From assembly GCF_007747655.1 (NCBI RefSeq), contig NZ_CP036274.1:2976001-3040000 (forward strand): a DNA stretch of 64,000 nucleotides. Direction: 5' to 3'. Below the pieces are notes generated by a model. It saw only the letters and a program-made list of their open reading frames with translations. It did not search any database and had not been told where the DNA came from. This DNA is from Anatilimnocola aggregata. GTDB lineage: Bacteria; Planctomycetota; Planctomycetia; Pirellulales; Pirellulaceae. Made by a program: the position numbers and the translations under genes. Of this stretch, positions 26,985-35,455 are shown piece by piece. Every line of letters begins with the position of its first letter. The stretch's first letter is position 1.

Positions 26985-28487
26985 ATGGACGTGAAAATCA
27001 AAAAACCCGAAAACGCTCAACAAAACCTGGCCAAGACCGGTGTCGACGGCCTGGACGATATTCTGGCCGGCGGCCTGACACCGAACCGCCTTTATCTGGT
27101 CGACGGCAACCCCGGTTCTGGTAAAACGACCGTGGCTTTGCACTTCTTGATGGAAGGCGCTGCGCTTGGCGAGACAACGTTATACGTGACTCTCGCCGAG
27201 ACCGCCGAAGAACTCAAGGCCGTCGCCGATAACCATGGCTGGGATCTGGATGGGATTGAACTGCTCGAAATCATTCCCGGTAGCGATGCGCTTTCATCGG
27301 ATGAACAGATTACGATGTTCCATCCGTCGGAAGTCGAGTTGGGTGAGGCGACCAAAAACATCTTGGCCGCCGTGGAACGTCTCAAGCCGACGCGGGTAGT
27401 GATCGACTCCCTCTCGGAACTACGACTCCTGTCGCAGCATTCGCTCCGCTATCGTCGGCAGATTCTGGCGCTCAAACGGTTCTTCATGGGCCGCGAGTGT
27501 ACGGTGCTGCTGCTCGATGATCGGACTGCCGACGCGACGGATCGCCAGCCCTATTCGATCGCGCACGGCGTCGTCACTCTAGAACAGTTCGCGCCCGACT
27601 ACGGTCCTGAGCGTCGCCGGCTTTTGGTCTCCAAGTATCGCGGCTCCAGCTTTCGCGGCGGCTATCACGATTTTGTCATTCGCCAGGGTGGAGTACAGGT
27701 ATTTCCGCGATTGGTGGCTGGTGAATACCCCATGCGCTCGCAGCGCGATGTTGTTCCTAGTGGAGTTTCTGAATTGGATTCGCTGCTCGGTGGCGGCCTG
27801 GCACTTGGAACCAGCACACTGATCACTGGTCCCGCTGGTGCAGGTAAGTCGAGCCTGGCAATGCAGTATGTGCTGGCGGCGTGTAATCGAAACGAAAGGG
27901 CCGCGGTCATTCTGTTCGACGAAAGCATTGCCACCACCTGCGACCGCATGTCGGGAATGGGTCGCCCGCTCAATGAAGTTCGTAAGAAAGGTTTGCTGTC
28001 GCTACAGCAGGTCGATCCTGCCGAACTATCGCCAGGCCAACTCGTGCATTCACTGCGCGAAAAAGTGGAACGAGACGGTGCCAAACTGGTCGTCCTCGAT
28101 AGTTTGAACGGCTACATGCACGCAATGCCGGGCGAAGGGTTCTTGACCGTGCAATTGCACGAGTTGACCACCTATCTGGGCCAACGTGGTGTGACAACTA
28201 TTCTCGTCACGACTCAAATGGGCTTCATTGGATCCGCCATGCAATCTCCGGTCGATGCGACTTACCTGGCGGACTGCGTGGTGCTGCTGCGGTACTTTGA
28301 GGATCAGGGGCGTGTGCGCAAGGCTGTGTCCGTCGTTAAGAAGCGTACTGGGCACCACGAAGACACAATTCGCGAACTAATCATCAGTTCGAACGGTATT
28401 CATGTGGGTCCTCCTTTAAGCGACTTCCGCGGCGTGCTTACCGGTGTTCCCGAGTGGCGTGGCACGAGAAAGGGCCAGGAACGCTGA
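26985..28487 (+). CDS. KaiC-like double RecA-domain ATPase
   Basis: A 500-residue KaiC-family protein with two RecA-like domains (CI and CII). Walker A motifs are at 41-49 (GNPGSGKTT) and 282-290 (GPAGAGKSS). The catalytic-Glu region in domain 1 reads TLAETAEEL, and a Walker-B-like VVIDSLSEL follows. In domain 2, FDESIATT and LVVLDSLNGY are present. The position of the KaiC phospho-sites (Ser431-Thr432) reads Thr426-Tyr427 in VDATYLADCVVLLRYFE, typical of KaiC-like signalling ATPases rather than clock KaiC. I chose the ATG at 26985, with GAGG upstream; earlier starts exist in frame. It is the first gene of a two-gene operon with a hybrid histidine kinase (1-base overlap) and likely RpoN-controlled. 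No kaiA or kaiB is present. Confidence 0.88.
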   Translation: MDVKIKKPENAQQNLAKTGVDGLDDILAGGLTPNRLYLVDGNPGSGKTTVALHFLMEGAALGETTLYVTLAETAEELKAVADNHGWDLDGIELLEIIPGSDALSSDEQITMFHPSEVELGEATKNILAAVERLKPTRVVIDSLSELRLLSQHSLRYRRQILALKRFFMGRECTVLLLDDRTADATDRQPYSIAHGVVTLEQFAPDYGPERRRLLVSKYRGSSFRGGYHDFVIRQGGVQVFPRLVAGEYPMRSQRDVVPSGVSELDSLLGGGLALGTSTLITGPAGAGKSSLAMQYVLAACNRNERAAVILFDESIATTCDRMSGMGRPLNEVRKKGLLSLQQVDPAELSPGQLVHSLREKVERDGAKLVVLDSLNGYMHAMPGEGFLTVQLHELTTYLGQRGVTTILVTTQMGFIGSAMQSPVDATYLADCVVLLRYFEDQGRVRKAVSVVKKRTGHHEDTIRELIISSNGIHVGPPLSDFRGVLTGVPEWRGTRKGQER

Positions 28488-30097
28488 TGTCCAGCACCCT
28501 GACTTCTAAGCCGCCTACCGCAGCGGAGCAACGTGTGCTGATTCTTGCGCCGACCAAGCGCGATGGCGAGATCTCGGCTGCACTACTACTGCAGGAGGGA
28601 ATTACCGCTGATGTTTCCACCAATATCGATTCTTATGTCGAAGAGCTGCGCCGGGGAGCAGGCGCGCTGGTACTCACTGAAGATGCACTGTTTCATCGCA
28701 ACAGTGGTCCTTTGCATGTTGCCCTGAAGCAACAGCCCGCCTGGTCGGAATTGCCCGTCATCGCACTAGTGCGAAATTCCAGTGATGGCTCGATCGATCG
28801 CCAGTTGAAACTGCTGGGCCATGTAACATTGCTCGAACGACCAGTGCTGCTTCGCACGTTTGTTTCGTCGGTGCAGACAGCTCTCTGGGCGCGCATGCGG
28901 CAGTATCAGATTCGCGATCTGCTGGTCAAAGAACGTGAAGCGCGCGAAGAAGCCGAGCGAACTAGTCGGCTGAAGGACGAATTCATCGCGACGTTATCGC
29001 ACGAACTGCGTACGCCGCTGAGTGCCATTCTGGGTTGGTCGCAACTGCTCGGGCGCGATCTTCTCGACGAAAAAGAGACTCGGGAAGCTGTCAGCAGCAT
29101 TGAACGAAATGCTCGCGCGCAGACTCAATTGATCGAAGACTTGTTGGATATGAGCCGGATCATTTCCGGCAAGATGCGGCTCGATGTGCAGACCGCCGAT
29201 CCTACGGATTTCATCGCAGCAGCCATCGAAACGGTTCGCCCAGCGGCCGCTGCCAAAGAGATTCGCCTGCATTCCGTGCTCGATCCCAATGCGGGACCGG
29301 TTGCCGGTGACCCCAACCGCTTGCAGCAAGTGATTTGGAATCTACTTTCGAACGCGATCAAGTTCACGCCCAAAGGGGGCGAAGTCAAGGTGATCTTGCG
29401 GCGGACGAATTCGCACCTGGAGATTGCCATTTGCGATACGGGGCAGGGGATTTCGGCTCAGTTCCTGCCTTACGTGTTCGATCGCTTTCGTCAGGCTGAT
29501 GGCTCGACAACTCGCCGTTTTGGCGGCTTGGGTCTTGGGCTGGCAATTGTCAAGCAACTGGTGGAGTTGCACGGTGGTCGCGTCGAGGCTCAGAGCGATG
29601 GCGACGGTCGTGGCAGCGTTTTTGTTATTTCGCTGCCGATTACTGCAGTCCACTCGCAGCTCCCTGCGGTTGCGCTTAAAACGCCAGCGTCACCTTCTCC
29701 GCGGGAACGGAAGGCAGCGATTCATTCCCTGGATGGGCTGAAGATCCTGGCTGTCGACGATGAAGCCGATGCGCTAGCGATCATTGAGCGGGTGCTGGTG
29801 ATGGCTGGCGCTCAGGTTTACACCAGCACCAGCGCGAATGACGCGCTGGTGGCGGCCCGCAAATTCCAGCCTGATCTGATGGTCAGCGATATTGGCATGC
29901 CCGATGTCGATGGCTATGAGCTTATGCAAATGGTGCGGGGACAAGGCTACAAATTTCCCGCCATTGCATTGACAGCGTTTGCGCGGTCGCAAGATCGCAC
30001 ACGTTCGATGCTCGCCGGCTTCGTTGCTCATATCGCCAAACCGGTGGAACCGACCGAATTGATTGCCACAGTAGCTGCGGTTGCCGGCCGCGTTTAA
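28487..30097 (+). CDS. Hybrid histidine kinase with N-terminal pseudo-receiver and C-terminal receiver
   Basis: A 536-residue soluble kinase. Residues about 16-140 look like a receiver fold lacking the acidic pair and phospho-Asp (VLILAPTKRDG at the start, GALVLTEDAL where the Asp should be), i.e. a pseudo-receiver. A short coiled coil leads to HisKA with His172 in SHELRTPLSAILGWSQLL. The HATPase domain has NLLSNAIKFTPKGG, CDTGQGIS and GGLGLGLAIVKQL. The C-terminal receiver has D424-D425 and the phospho-acceptor D468 in MVSDIGMPDVDGYEL. The ATG overlaps the TGA of the KaiC-like gene by 1 base (TGATG). It probably receives a signal from, or passes one to, the KaiC-like ATPase. No DNA-binding output is seen. 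Confidence 0.9.
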   Translation: MSSTLTSKPPTAAEQRVLILAPTKRDGEISAALLLQEGITADVSTNIDSYVEELRRGAGALVLTEDALFHRNSGPLHVALKQQPAWSELPVIALVRNSSDGSIDRQLKLLGHVTLLERPVLLRTFVSSVQTALWARMRQYQIRDLLVKEREAREEAERTSRLKDEFIATLSHELRTPLSAILGWSQLLGRDLLDEKETREAVSSIERNARAQTQLIEDLLDMSRIISGKMRLDVQTADPTDFIAAAIETVRPAAAAKEIRLHSVLDPNAGPVAGDPNRLQQVIWNLLSNAIKFTPKGGEVKVILRRTNSHLEIAICDTGQGISAQFLPYVFDRFRQADGSTTRRFGGLGLGLAIVKQLVELHGGRVEAQSDGDGRGSVFVISLPITAVHSQLPAVALKTPASPSPRERKAAIHSLDGLKILAVDDEADALAIIERVLVMAGAQVYTSTSANDALVAARKFQPDLMVSDIGMPDVDGYELMQMVRGQGYKFPAIALTAFARSQDRTRSMLAGFVAHIAKPVEPTELIATVAAVAGRV

Positions 30098-30109
30098 GTC
30101 CGGCATCCA

Positions 30110-31561
30110 TCACGCCAGTATCTGTTTAATGACCGTCGCAGGCTGGCCATCAATGAGGGAACCGGCTCCCTGGGGACGAGCAAAGTTGAGCTTGGTGTGA
30201 TCCAACCCAAACAGATGGAGGATGGTCGCGTGCAGATCGTAATGATTCACGACATCCTTAACGGCCTTGTGGCCGAACTCGTCAGTCTCACCATGCACGT
30301 GTCCGGATTTCACGCCCCCACCCGCCATCCACGCACTAAAGCCGTAGGTGTTGTGATCGCGGCCAATGCTCTTCGCCTTTTGAATGACAGGCAGGCGCCC
30401 CATTTCGCCACTCCAATGGACGAGCGTGCTATCGAGCAGACCACGGCGTTTGAGATCGAACACGAGCGCGGCCGTCGGTTTATCGGTCTGCTTGCACCGC
30501 ATTGGCAGCGAGGTGTGAATCCCACTGTGATGGTCCCAATTCTGATTCCCCGAGCAGATCTGCACAAAACGAACGCCACGCTCGACTAAGCGGCGCGCGA
30601 TCAAACAGCGCGATCCCCAATCGCGAGTCTCAGTTTGATCGATGCCGTATAGCTGCTTTGTTTCAGCCGTCTCTTGCGATAAGTCGAGCGCTTCGCGTGC
30701 GGCGGTCTGCATCTTGGCAGCCAATTCATAACTGGCGATGCGGGCGGCCAGGTCGTTTTCGCCCGGATGCTCTTTCAAGTGCTGTTGATTCAAGTTGGCG
30801 AGGAAGTCGAGATAACGCTGCTGCGAGACTGGCGACGAATCACTGGGTGGGTCGAGATTGAGAATCCGCGGTTCGCGGGCCCGGACGACGGTGCCTTGAT
30901 AGAGCGAAGGGAGCCAGCCGTTGGCCCAGTTATAAACACCTTCGACCGGCAGATTGGCCGGATCGGTCAGCACCACGTATGCGGGCAAATTATCGCTTTC
31001 GCTCCCCAGCGCGTAAGTAAGCCACGAGCCCAGCGCGGGACGCCCCGTGATTGTGCGGCCGTTGCAGAGTGCCAGGATCGATTGGCCGTGATTGTTCACG
31101 CCGGTATGCATCGAGCGGATCAGCGTAATGTCATCCGCCACGTTCCCCAGGTTGGGCAGCAACTCGCTAAGTTCCATACCGCATTCGCCGCGCGGAGCAA
31201 ACTTCCATTTGCTGGCCATCAGTTGCGAACTGGCCTGTTCCACGCTGTCGAACTTGATACCGCCGCCAGTAAAATCCGTACCATCGCGCTTGTCGAGTTC
31301 CGGCTTAGGATCGAACAAGTCGATATGGCTCGGGCCACCCTGCATGAAGATCGAAATCATCGCTCGCGCTTTGGGTTCACCCGCAGGCTGTTTCGGCCGC
31401 AAGTCGTAGGTCGGCTTTTCGAGCGCTGGTTTGGCCGGCGGCGCAGGAGCGGCGGCAGCTTCGTGCGACAACAGCCACGCCAGTGCCAGCGATCCGATTC
31501 CCGCAGCCTGTTGAGCGACGAAGTGCCGGCGTTGCGAGCGAAGAATTGATTCACGATCCAT
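30110..31561 (-). CDS. DUF1501 domain-containing protein (Tat-exported)
   Basis: A 483-residue DUF1501 family protein, a planctomycete secreted family with an alkaline-phosphatase/sulfatase-like fold. The N-terminus has a Tat-like twin-Arg (SQRRHFVAQQAAG) and a hydrophobic stretch. Family landmarks are ISIFMQGGPSHIDLFDPKPEL, IRSMHTGVNNHGQSIL and a C-terminal GRDHNTYGFSAWMAGGGV. I chose the ATG at 31561; a TTG at 31588 is also in frame. It lies directly downstream of a PSD1 cytochrome gene, the usual pairing: the cytochrome is thought to take electrons and the DUF1501 partner to act on an unknown extracellular substrate. Confidence 0.9.
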   Translation of the reverse strand: MDRESILRSQRRHFVAQQAAGIGSLALAWLLSHEAAAAPAPPAKPALEKPTYDLRPKQPAGEPKARAMISIFMQGGPSHIDLFDPKPELDKRDGTDFTGGGIKFDSVEQASSQLMASKWKFAPRGECGMELSELLPNLGNVADDITLIRSMHTGVNNHGQSILALCNGRTITGRPALGSWLTYALGSESDNLPAYVVLTDPANLPVEGVYNWANGWLPSLYQGTVVRAREPRILNLDPPSDSSPVSQQRYLDFLANLNQQHLKEHPGENDLAARIASYELAAKMQTAAREALDLSQETAETKQLYGIDQTETRDWGSRCLIARRLVERGVRFVQICSGNQNWDHHSGIHTSLPMRCKQTDKPTAALVFDLKRRGLLDSTLVHWSGEMGRLPVIQKAKSIGRDHNTYGFSAWMAGGGVKSGHVHGETDEFGHKAVKDVVNHYDLHATILHLFGLDHTKLNFARPQGAGSLIDGQPATVIKQILA

Positions 31562-31593
31562 GGAGGCAATCCCGACACAACGGAACAAGGGAA

Positions 31594-34230
31594 TTAGTCG
31601 ACGTATAAAAACGCATTTGAACCCAACAGGGCCTGACAGAGATTAGCCAGCGCTCGCACCTCGGCGCTGGGAGGCTCCTTAGCTTGGTCGTCGGCTGCCG
31701 GCTTTACAGCTTGCTCGAACTCGGCCGCTTGAGCCACAAGGAACTCGCGCGCCATCGTCAACTGTTCGGAATCAGGCCGCACGGCATAGATCGCCTGCCA
31801 GGCAGCGTCGATCTGTGCCGACAAATCCCCCTTGGCATCTGCCTGAATCTTCTTCGCCAAGTAAGAGGCCTGATTGAGCACAAAGCGGTTGTTCATCATC
31901 AACAGTGACTGCGGAGCAGCTGTCGACTGATTGCGCACTTCACAGTTCGGCGTCAGCAGTGGCGAGTCGAAAGTTTCCAGCATCGAAAGTGGCAGCGAGC
32001 GGCGAACTTGCACATACAAACTGCGGCGAAATTCTTCTTCACCCAGCGGAACAGCTCGCCCCGTAAAGCGACCAGCACCGTCGCGCGTATCAACCCCGAC
32101 GATCACCTGGCCAATCTCGTCGGGTGTGACTGGGACCGGTTTCCCGTGCAGCTTCGTCGTCAGCCGACCGCTAACCTTGAGCATTGCGTCGCGAACGGTT
32201 TCTGACTCAAGCCGACGAAGATGCATTCGGCCGAGGAGTTGATTGTCGGGATCGACGGCATCGAGTTCATCGGTCCGGACCGACGACTGTTGGAAGGCGG
32301 TGGACGAAAGAACCAATCGCTGGAGGCGTTTTAGTTCCCAGCCATCGCGCGTGAAGCGTGTTGCCAGCCAGTCGAGCAGTTCAGCATGCGTCGGGCGAGC
32401 GCCAAGCAAACCGAAGTCGCCGGGAGTTGCCACAATGCCGCGGCCAAATTGATGAAGCCAGAATCGATTCACCAACACGCGGGCGACGAGTGGATGCTCG
32501 CCGGAGGCTAGCCATTTGGCATAGGCAAGACGGCGCCCGGTCGTCGCCACCTTGGGATCGTCGACAGGAATCTTTGCCAGCGGACTTACTTCGTCTCGCA
32601 ACAGTACGGTCAGTTCCGCTGGCTGAACTTGAGCGCGCGGAGAATGGACATCGCCACGAAAGAAGACGTGCGTGGCGGGTACTTTGCCGGGAACTTCTGT
32701 CAACACCGCTGCCTCGTTCTCAGTCGGCTTCTTCTTGTTGAGTTTGGCAGTTTCGTCAGCGTACTTCTTATTGATGGCGTCTAAAGGAGCCTTTTCAAAC
32801 TGAGCCAGATTCTTCACGTTCACATTCAAGCTGGGGTGTCTGGCAAGCAGTTTCTTTTGTTCGTCCGTTCGGCTCTTCACTGGCGTATCGAGCGCCGCGC
32901 GAGCCAGTGCTCTTTCTTCTTCCTGAAGTTCGTCCAGCTTCTTTTGAATCGCACTGGCGACGAGTTTATCGACTTCCGCAGCTCGTTCCTGGTTGAAATG
33001 CGAAATGGCGGCATCGAGGTCTTTCACACGTTGGCGCTCGGCAGCGGTAAGGAGCGAAATCTGTCGAGCGCCGGGCGTTTTCCACGCTTTCACGTCGTAA
33101 GCAGGTTCGAAGATTGCGCGGATTTGATAGTAGTCGGTTTGCGGAATCGGGTCGTAACGATGGTTGTGGCATTGGGCACACCCCACAGTCAGACCAAGGA
33201 GCGAGGTCGAGACGATTTTAATCGTGTCATCCAACACAGCGTTGCGAGCCACAACTTGATCGAGTGCGGTATCGCCCGTACCATCGGGGCCCATCCGAAG
33301 AAAGCCGGTCGCAATCAACTGCTGGGCCTCTTGCGGAGTTAGCGAGGCGTAAGGAGGCTTGTGCAACTCATCGCCGGCCAGTTGCTCGACGATGAAATCC
33401 TTCCACGGCTTGTCGACATTGATCGAACTGATAACGTAGTCGCGATATTTATAGGCATATCGCCGCTCGAAATCCTTTTCACTGAAGCCATCGCTATCGG
33501 CGTAGCCGGCGACATCGAGCCAATGCCGGGCCCAACGCTCGCCGTAATGAGGCGAGGCCAGCAAACCATCGAGGAGTCGTTCCCAGGCATCGGGGGCAGG
33601 ATCGTTGACGAAGGCTTCGATGTCGGCCGCGGTGGGTGGCAGACCCAAGAGTGTGAACCAGGCGCGCCGCGCGAGAACTGCCTTGTCTGCGACGGGCGAG
33701 AACGACAGGTTCTTATTCTCAAGCTCCTTGAGCAAAAACAAATCGATCGGAGATTGCGCGATCGCCGCATTTGTAACAGACGGCAAGGCTGTGTCGCGAA
33801 TTGGTTGGAACGACCAAAAAGCTCGCTCTTCGTCGGTGATTTCACTCAGCTGGGCTGGCTCCGGTCGAGCCGTTTTGGCTCCCTCGTCGATCCACTGGCG
33901 AAGAATCGCAAGTTCGGCTGCCGTTACTTTCTTTCCTTCGGGTGGCATCTCACCTTGTTCGATACGTTGAATGAGCAGGCTGTCCGCGCCTTTGCCTGAC
34001 GTGAACGCAGGGCCACTTTCGCCGCCAGTGGTCATCAAGCGAACAAGTCGCAAGTCCAGCTTTCCCTGCAGCTCTTCTTCCTCGCCGTGGCATTGAAAAC
34101 AATGCTTCTTCAAAATCGGCCGGACGTCTCTCTCGAAAGTAAGGGACGGCTCGGCACCGATAGCTACGTGTGCGACGCAGCACGCAGCCAGCGCGAACAA
34201 GATGGCCAGGCACTTCCTGTGAGTTGGCAT
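31594..34230 (-). CDS. PSD1 and planctomycete cytochrome C domain protein (DUF1549/DUF1553)
   Basis: An 878-residue secreted cytochrome-like protein. After the signal peptide (ending VAIGAEP) comes the planctomycete cytochrome c domain with a haem motif CFQCH (about residue 44). DUF1549 begins near 160 (PIDLFLLKELE, LLGLPPT, YGERWARHWLDVAGYADSDG). A second CxxCH, CAQCHNHRYDPIPQTDYYQ, lies near 350. A helical, charge-rich linker (about 400-490) precedes DUF1553 (NRFWLHQFGRGIVATPGDFG, RRSLYVQVRRS). I chose the ATG at 34230; a TTG at 34242 is also possible. The stop is about 30 bases upstream of the DUF1501 gene, so the two form an operon. Confidence 0.92.
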   Translation of the reverse strand: MPTHRKCLAILFALAACCVAHVAIGAEPSLTFERDVRPILKKHCFQCHGEEEELQGKLDLRLVRLMTTGGESGPAFTSGKGADSLLIQRIEQGEMPPEGKKVTAAELAILRQWIDEGAKTARPEPAQLSEITDEERAFWSFQPIRDTALPSVTNAAIAQSPIDLFLLKELENKNLSFSPVADKAVLARRAWFTLLGLPPTAADIEAFVNDPAPDAWERLLDGLLASPHYGERWARHWLDVAGYADSDGFSEKDFERRYAYKYRDYVISSINVDKPWKDFIVEQLAGDELHKPPYASLTPQEAQQLIATGFLRMGPDGTGDTALDQVVARNAVLDDTIKIVSTSLLGLTVGCAQCHNHRYDPIPQTDYYQIRAIFEPAYDVKAWKTPGARQISLLTAAERQRVKDLDAAISHFNQERAAEVDKLVASAIQKKLDELQEEERALARAALDTPVKSRTDEQKKLLARHPSLNVNVKNLAQFEKAPLDAINKKYADETAKLNKKKPTENEAAVLTEVPGKVPATHVFFRGDVHSPRAQVQPAELTVLLRDEVSPLAKIPVDDPKVATTGRRLAYAKWLASGEHPLVARVLVNRFWLHQFGRGIVATPGDFGLLGARPTHAELLDWLATRFTRDGWELKRLQRLVLSSTAFQQSSVRTDELDAVDPDNQLLGRMHLRRLESETVRDAMLKVSGRLTTKLHGKPVPVTPDEIGQVIVGVDTRDGAGRFTGRAVPLGEEEFRRSLYVQVRRSLPLSMLETFDSPLLTPNCEVRNQSTAAPQSLLMMNNRFVLNQASYLAKKIQADAKGDLSAQIDAAWQAIYAVRPDSEQLTMAREFLVAQAAEFEQAVKPAADDQAKEPPSAEVRALANLCQALLGSNAFLYVD

Positions 34231-34351
34231 AAGGAGCCGCAAAGGTGGGATGATGGCGGGCGGGATGGATCAGACATCAATTATCATCGTCCCGCCGTCA
34301 CCTTGCAAGAAAAACTTGCGACCCGTTGAACTTGTTGGCTTGCCCGCTGAT

Positions 34352-34825
34352 TTATTCCGCCTTCTTCACATGGCTAACACCGCTGGCCGTGTTGCCATCG
34401 AGCAATCGCCACAGAAGTTCGGGCTTTGCTGCGGTGCCGCCGGTGATGAGTTCGAGATAGATAGTGCATTCTTCGGCGGGCGGTCCTGGGTCGCGAGGCA
34501 CGCCTGGCTTGGGCCGCTGCGAAGTAAATACGTTCTGCGTCGCCCCGAACTTCCGACCGGCATTGTTCTTCAGAGTGTCGATCACCTTCATTTGATACCA
34601 CATCACGCCTGTTTCGCCGCCGAGCGGGCGCATGAGTCTTGCCCGCAACACAACTGTCGCACGTTCAAATCGCTTGGGGTCGACATTCGCCGGAAACTTC
34701 TCTTGCTGCTGCCCTTCAGCCTGTGGAGTGGCCTTAAGTATGTCACTTGCGCGAGCCGTGGCGCTAATTCCGATTGCCAGTAATGCTGTGGCGATGCCAC
34801 AGATCAACTTTGCGTTCAACGACAT
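34352..34825 (-). CDS. Small secreted hypothetical protein
   Basis: A 157-residue protein with a signal peptide (MSLNAKLICGIATALLAIGISATARA). The mature part (about 27-157) has a beta-rich central segment (RATVVLRARLMRPLGGETGVMWY split over strands, WYQMKVIDTLKNNAG) and is rich in Gly and Pro near the end. I do not recognise a family. It lies about 120 bases upstream of the cytochrome gene on the same strand and may or may not be co-transcribed. Confidence 0.65.
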   Translation of the reverse strand: MSLNAKLICGIATALLAIGISATARASDILKATPQAEGQQQEKFPANVDPKRFERATVVLRARLMRPLGGETGVMWYQMKVIDTLKNNAGRKFGATQNVFTSQRPKPGVPRDPGPPAEECTIYLELITGGTAAKPELLWRLLDGNTASGVSHVKKAE

Positions 34826-34917
34826 AACGATTCGCCTCGAAACGAGTAAGCAGTTAATTCCTAGCTGAAAAGAAGACGATACCGGCTCGGGAATCGTTCT
34901 CCTTTTTTATGCCAATT

Positions 34918-35403
34918 TTACTTTGCCGGGACCTTTTTCAGTTCCGGCAATTGCTTTTGCAGGTCGACGCGAAAGCGAAGTGGCCAGTCGATGCTTTCGA
35001 GTTGCTTGATGGTCGCACTTGCAGCCTCGGTTTGCTGCAAGTGAATTTGAACACGCGCTGAGTTGAGCAAACCGGTGGGTTCCAGCTTCCGCAGCTTAGC
35101 CACTTGTATCTACTGCTCGAGCGCGTCCTTCCAACGCTCTTGACGCGCGCGCTCTTTGGCTAACAGCGACAGTCCCTCCGTTTCGCCGGGCATTACTTCC
35201 GCCAGAGAAGTGCGGGCACGCTCGGCTTCGGTTGGTTCTTGGAGTGTATCGAACCGTTTAGCTAGCTTTTGCCACAACTCAAGATTGCGGCGATTGAGCT
35301 CGAGCGAGTCGAACGACTGCATCAGAGTTCCCTGGTGATCTTCGACTGGATCGAGGCACTCAATAACCGCGTAGTATTTAGACGACAGTGGCTGGGCTTT
35401 CGG
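34918..35403 (-). pseudogene. Remnant of a TPR-type protein with an in-frame stop
   Basis: One continuous reading frame from just below 35404 to the stop at 34918, broken by a single in-frame TAG at 35110-35112 (a CAG-to-TAG type change). Both halves read as helical repeat protein: LELWQKLAKRFDTLQEPTEA and KERARQERWKDALEQ before the stop, then TEAASATIKQLESIDWPLRF after it. It looks like the C-terminal fragment of a larger tetratricopeptide protein, with no intact N-terminus or good start. A sequencing error is the alternative for the single stop, but the missing 5' part argues for decay. Confidence 0.55.
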
Positions 35404-35455
35404 TTATCGTGAGCACCAATAAATTAAAGCAAATGTTTCGCCAGGAGTAAGGAAC

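Noticed and set aside
26985-28487. True circadian clock kaiC
   Set aside because: kaiA and kaiB are absent and the phospho-site residues differ; called KaiC-like only.
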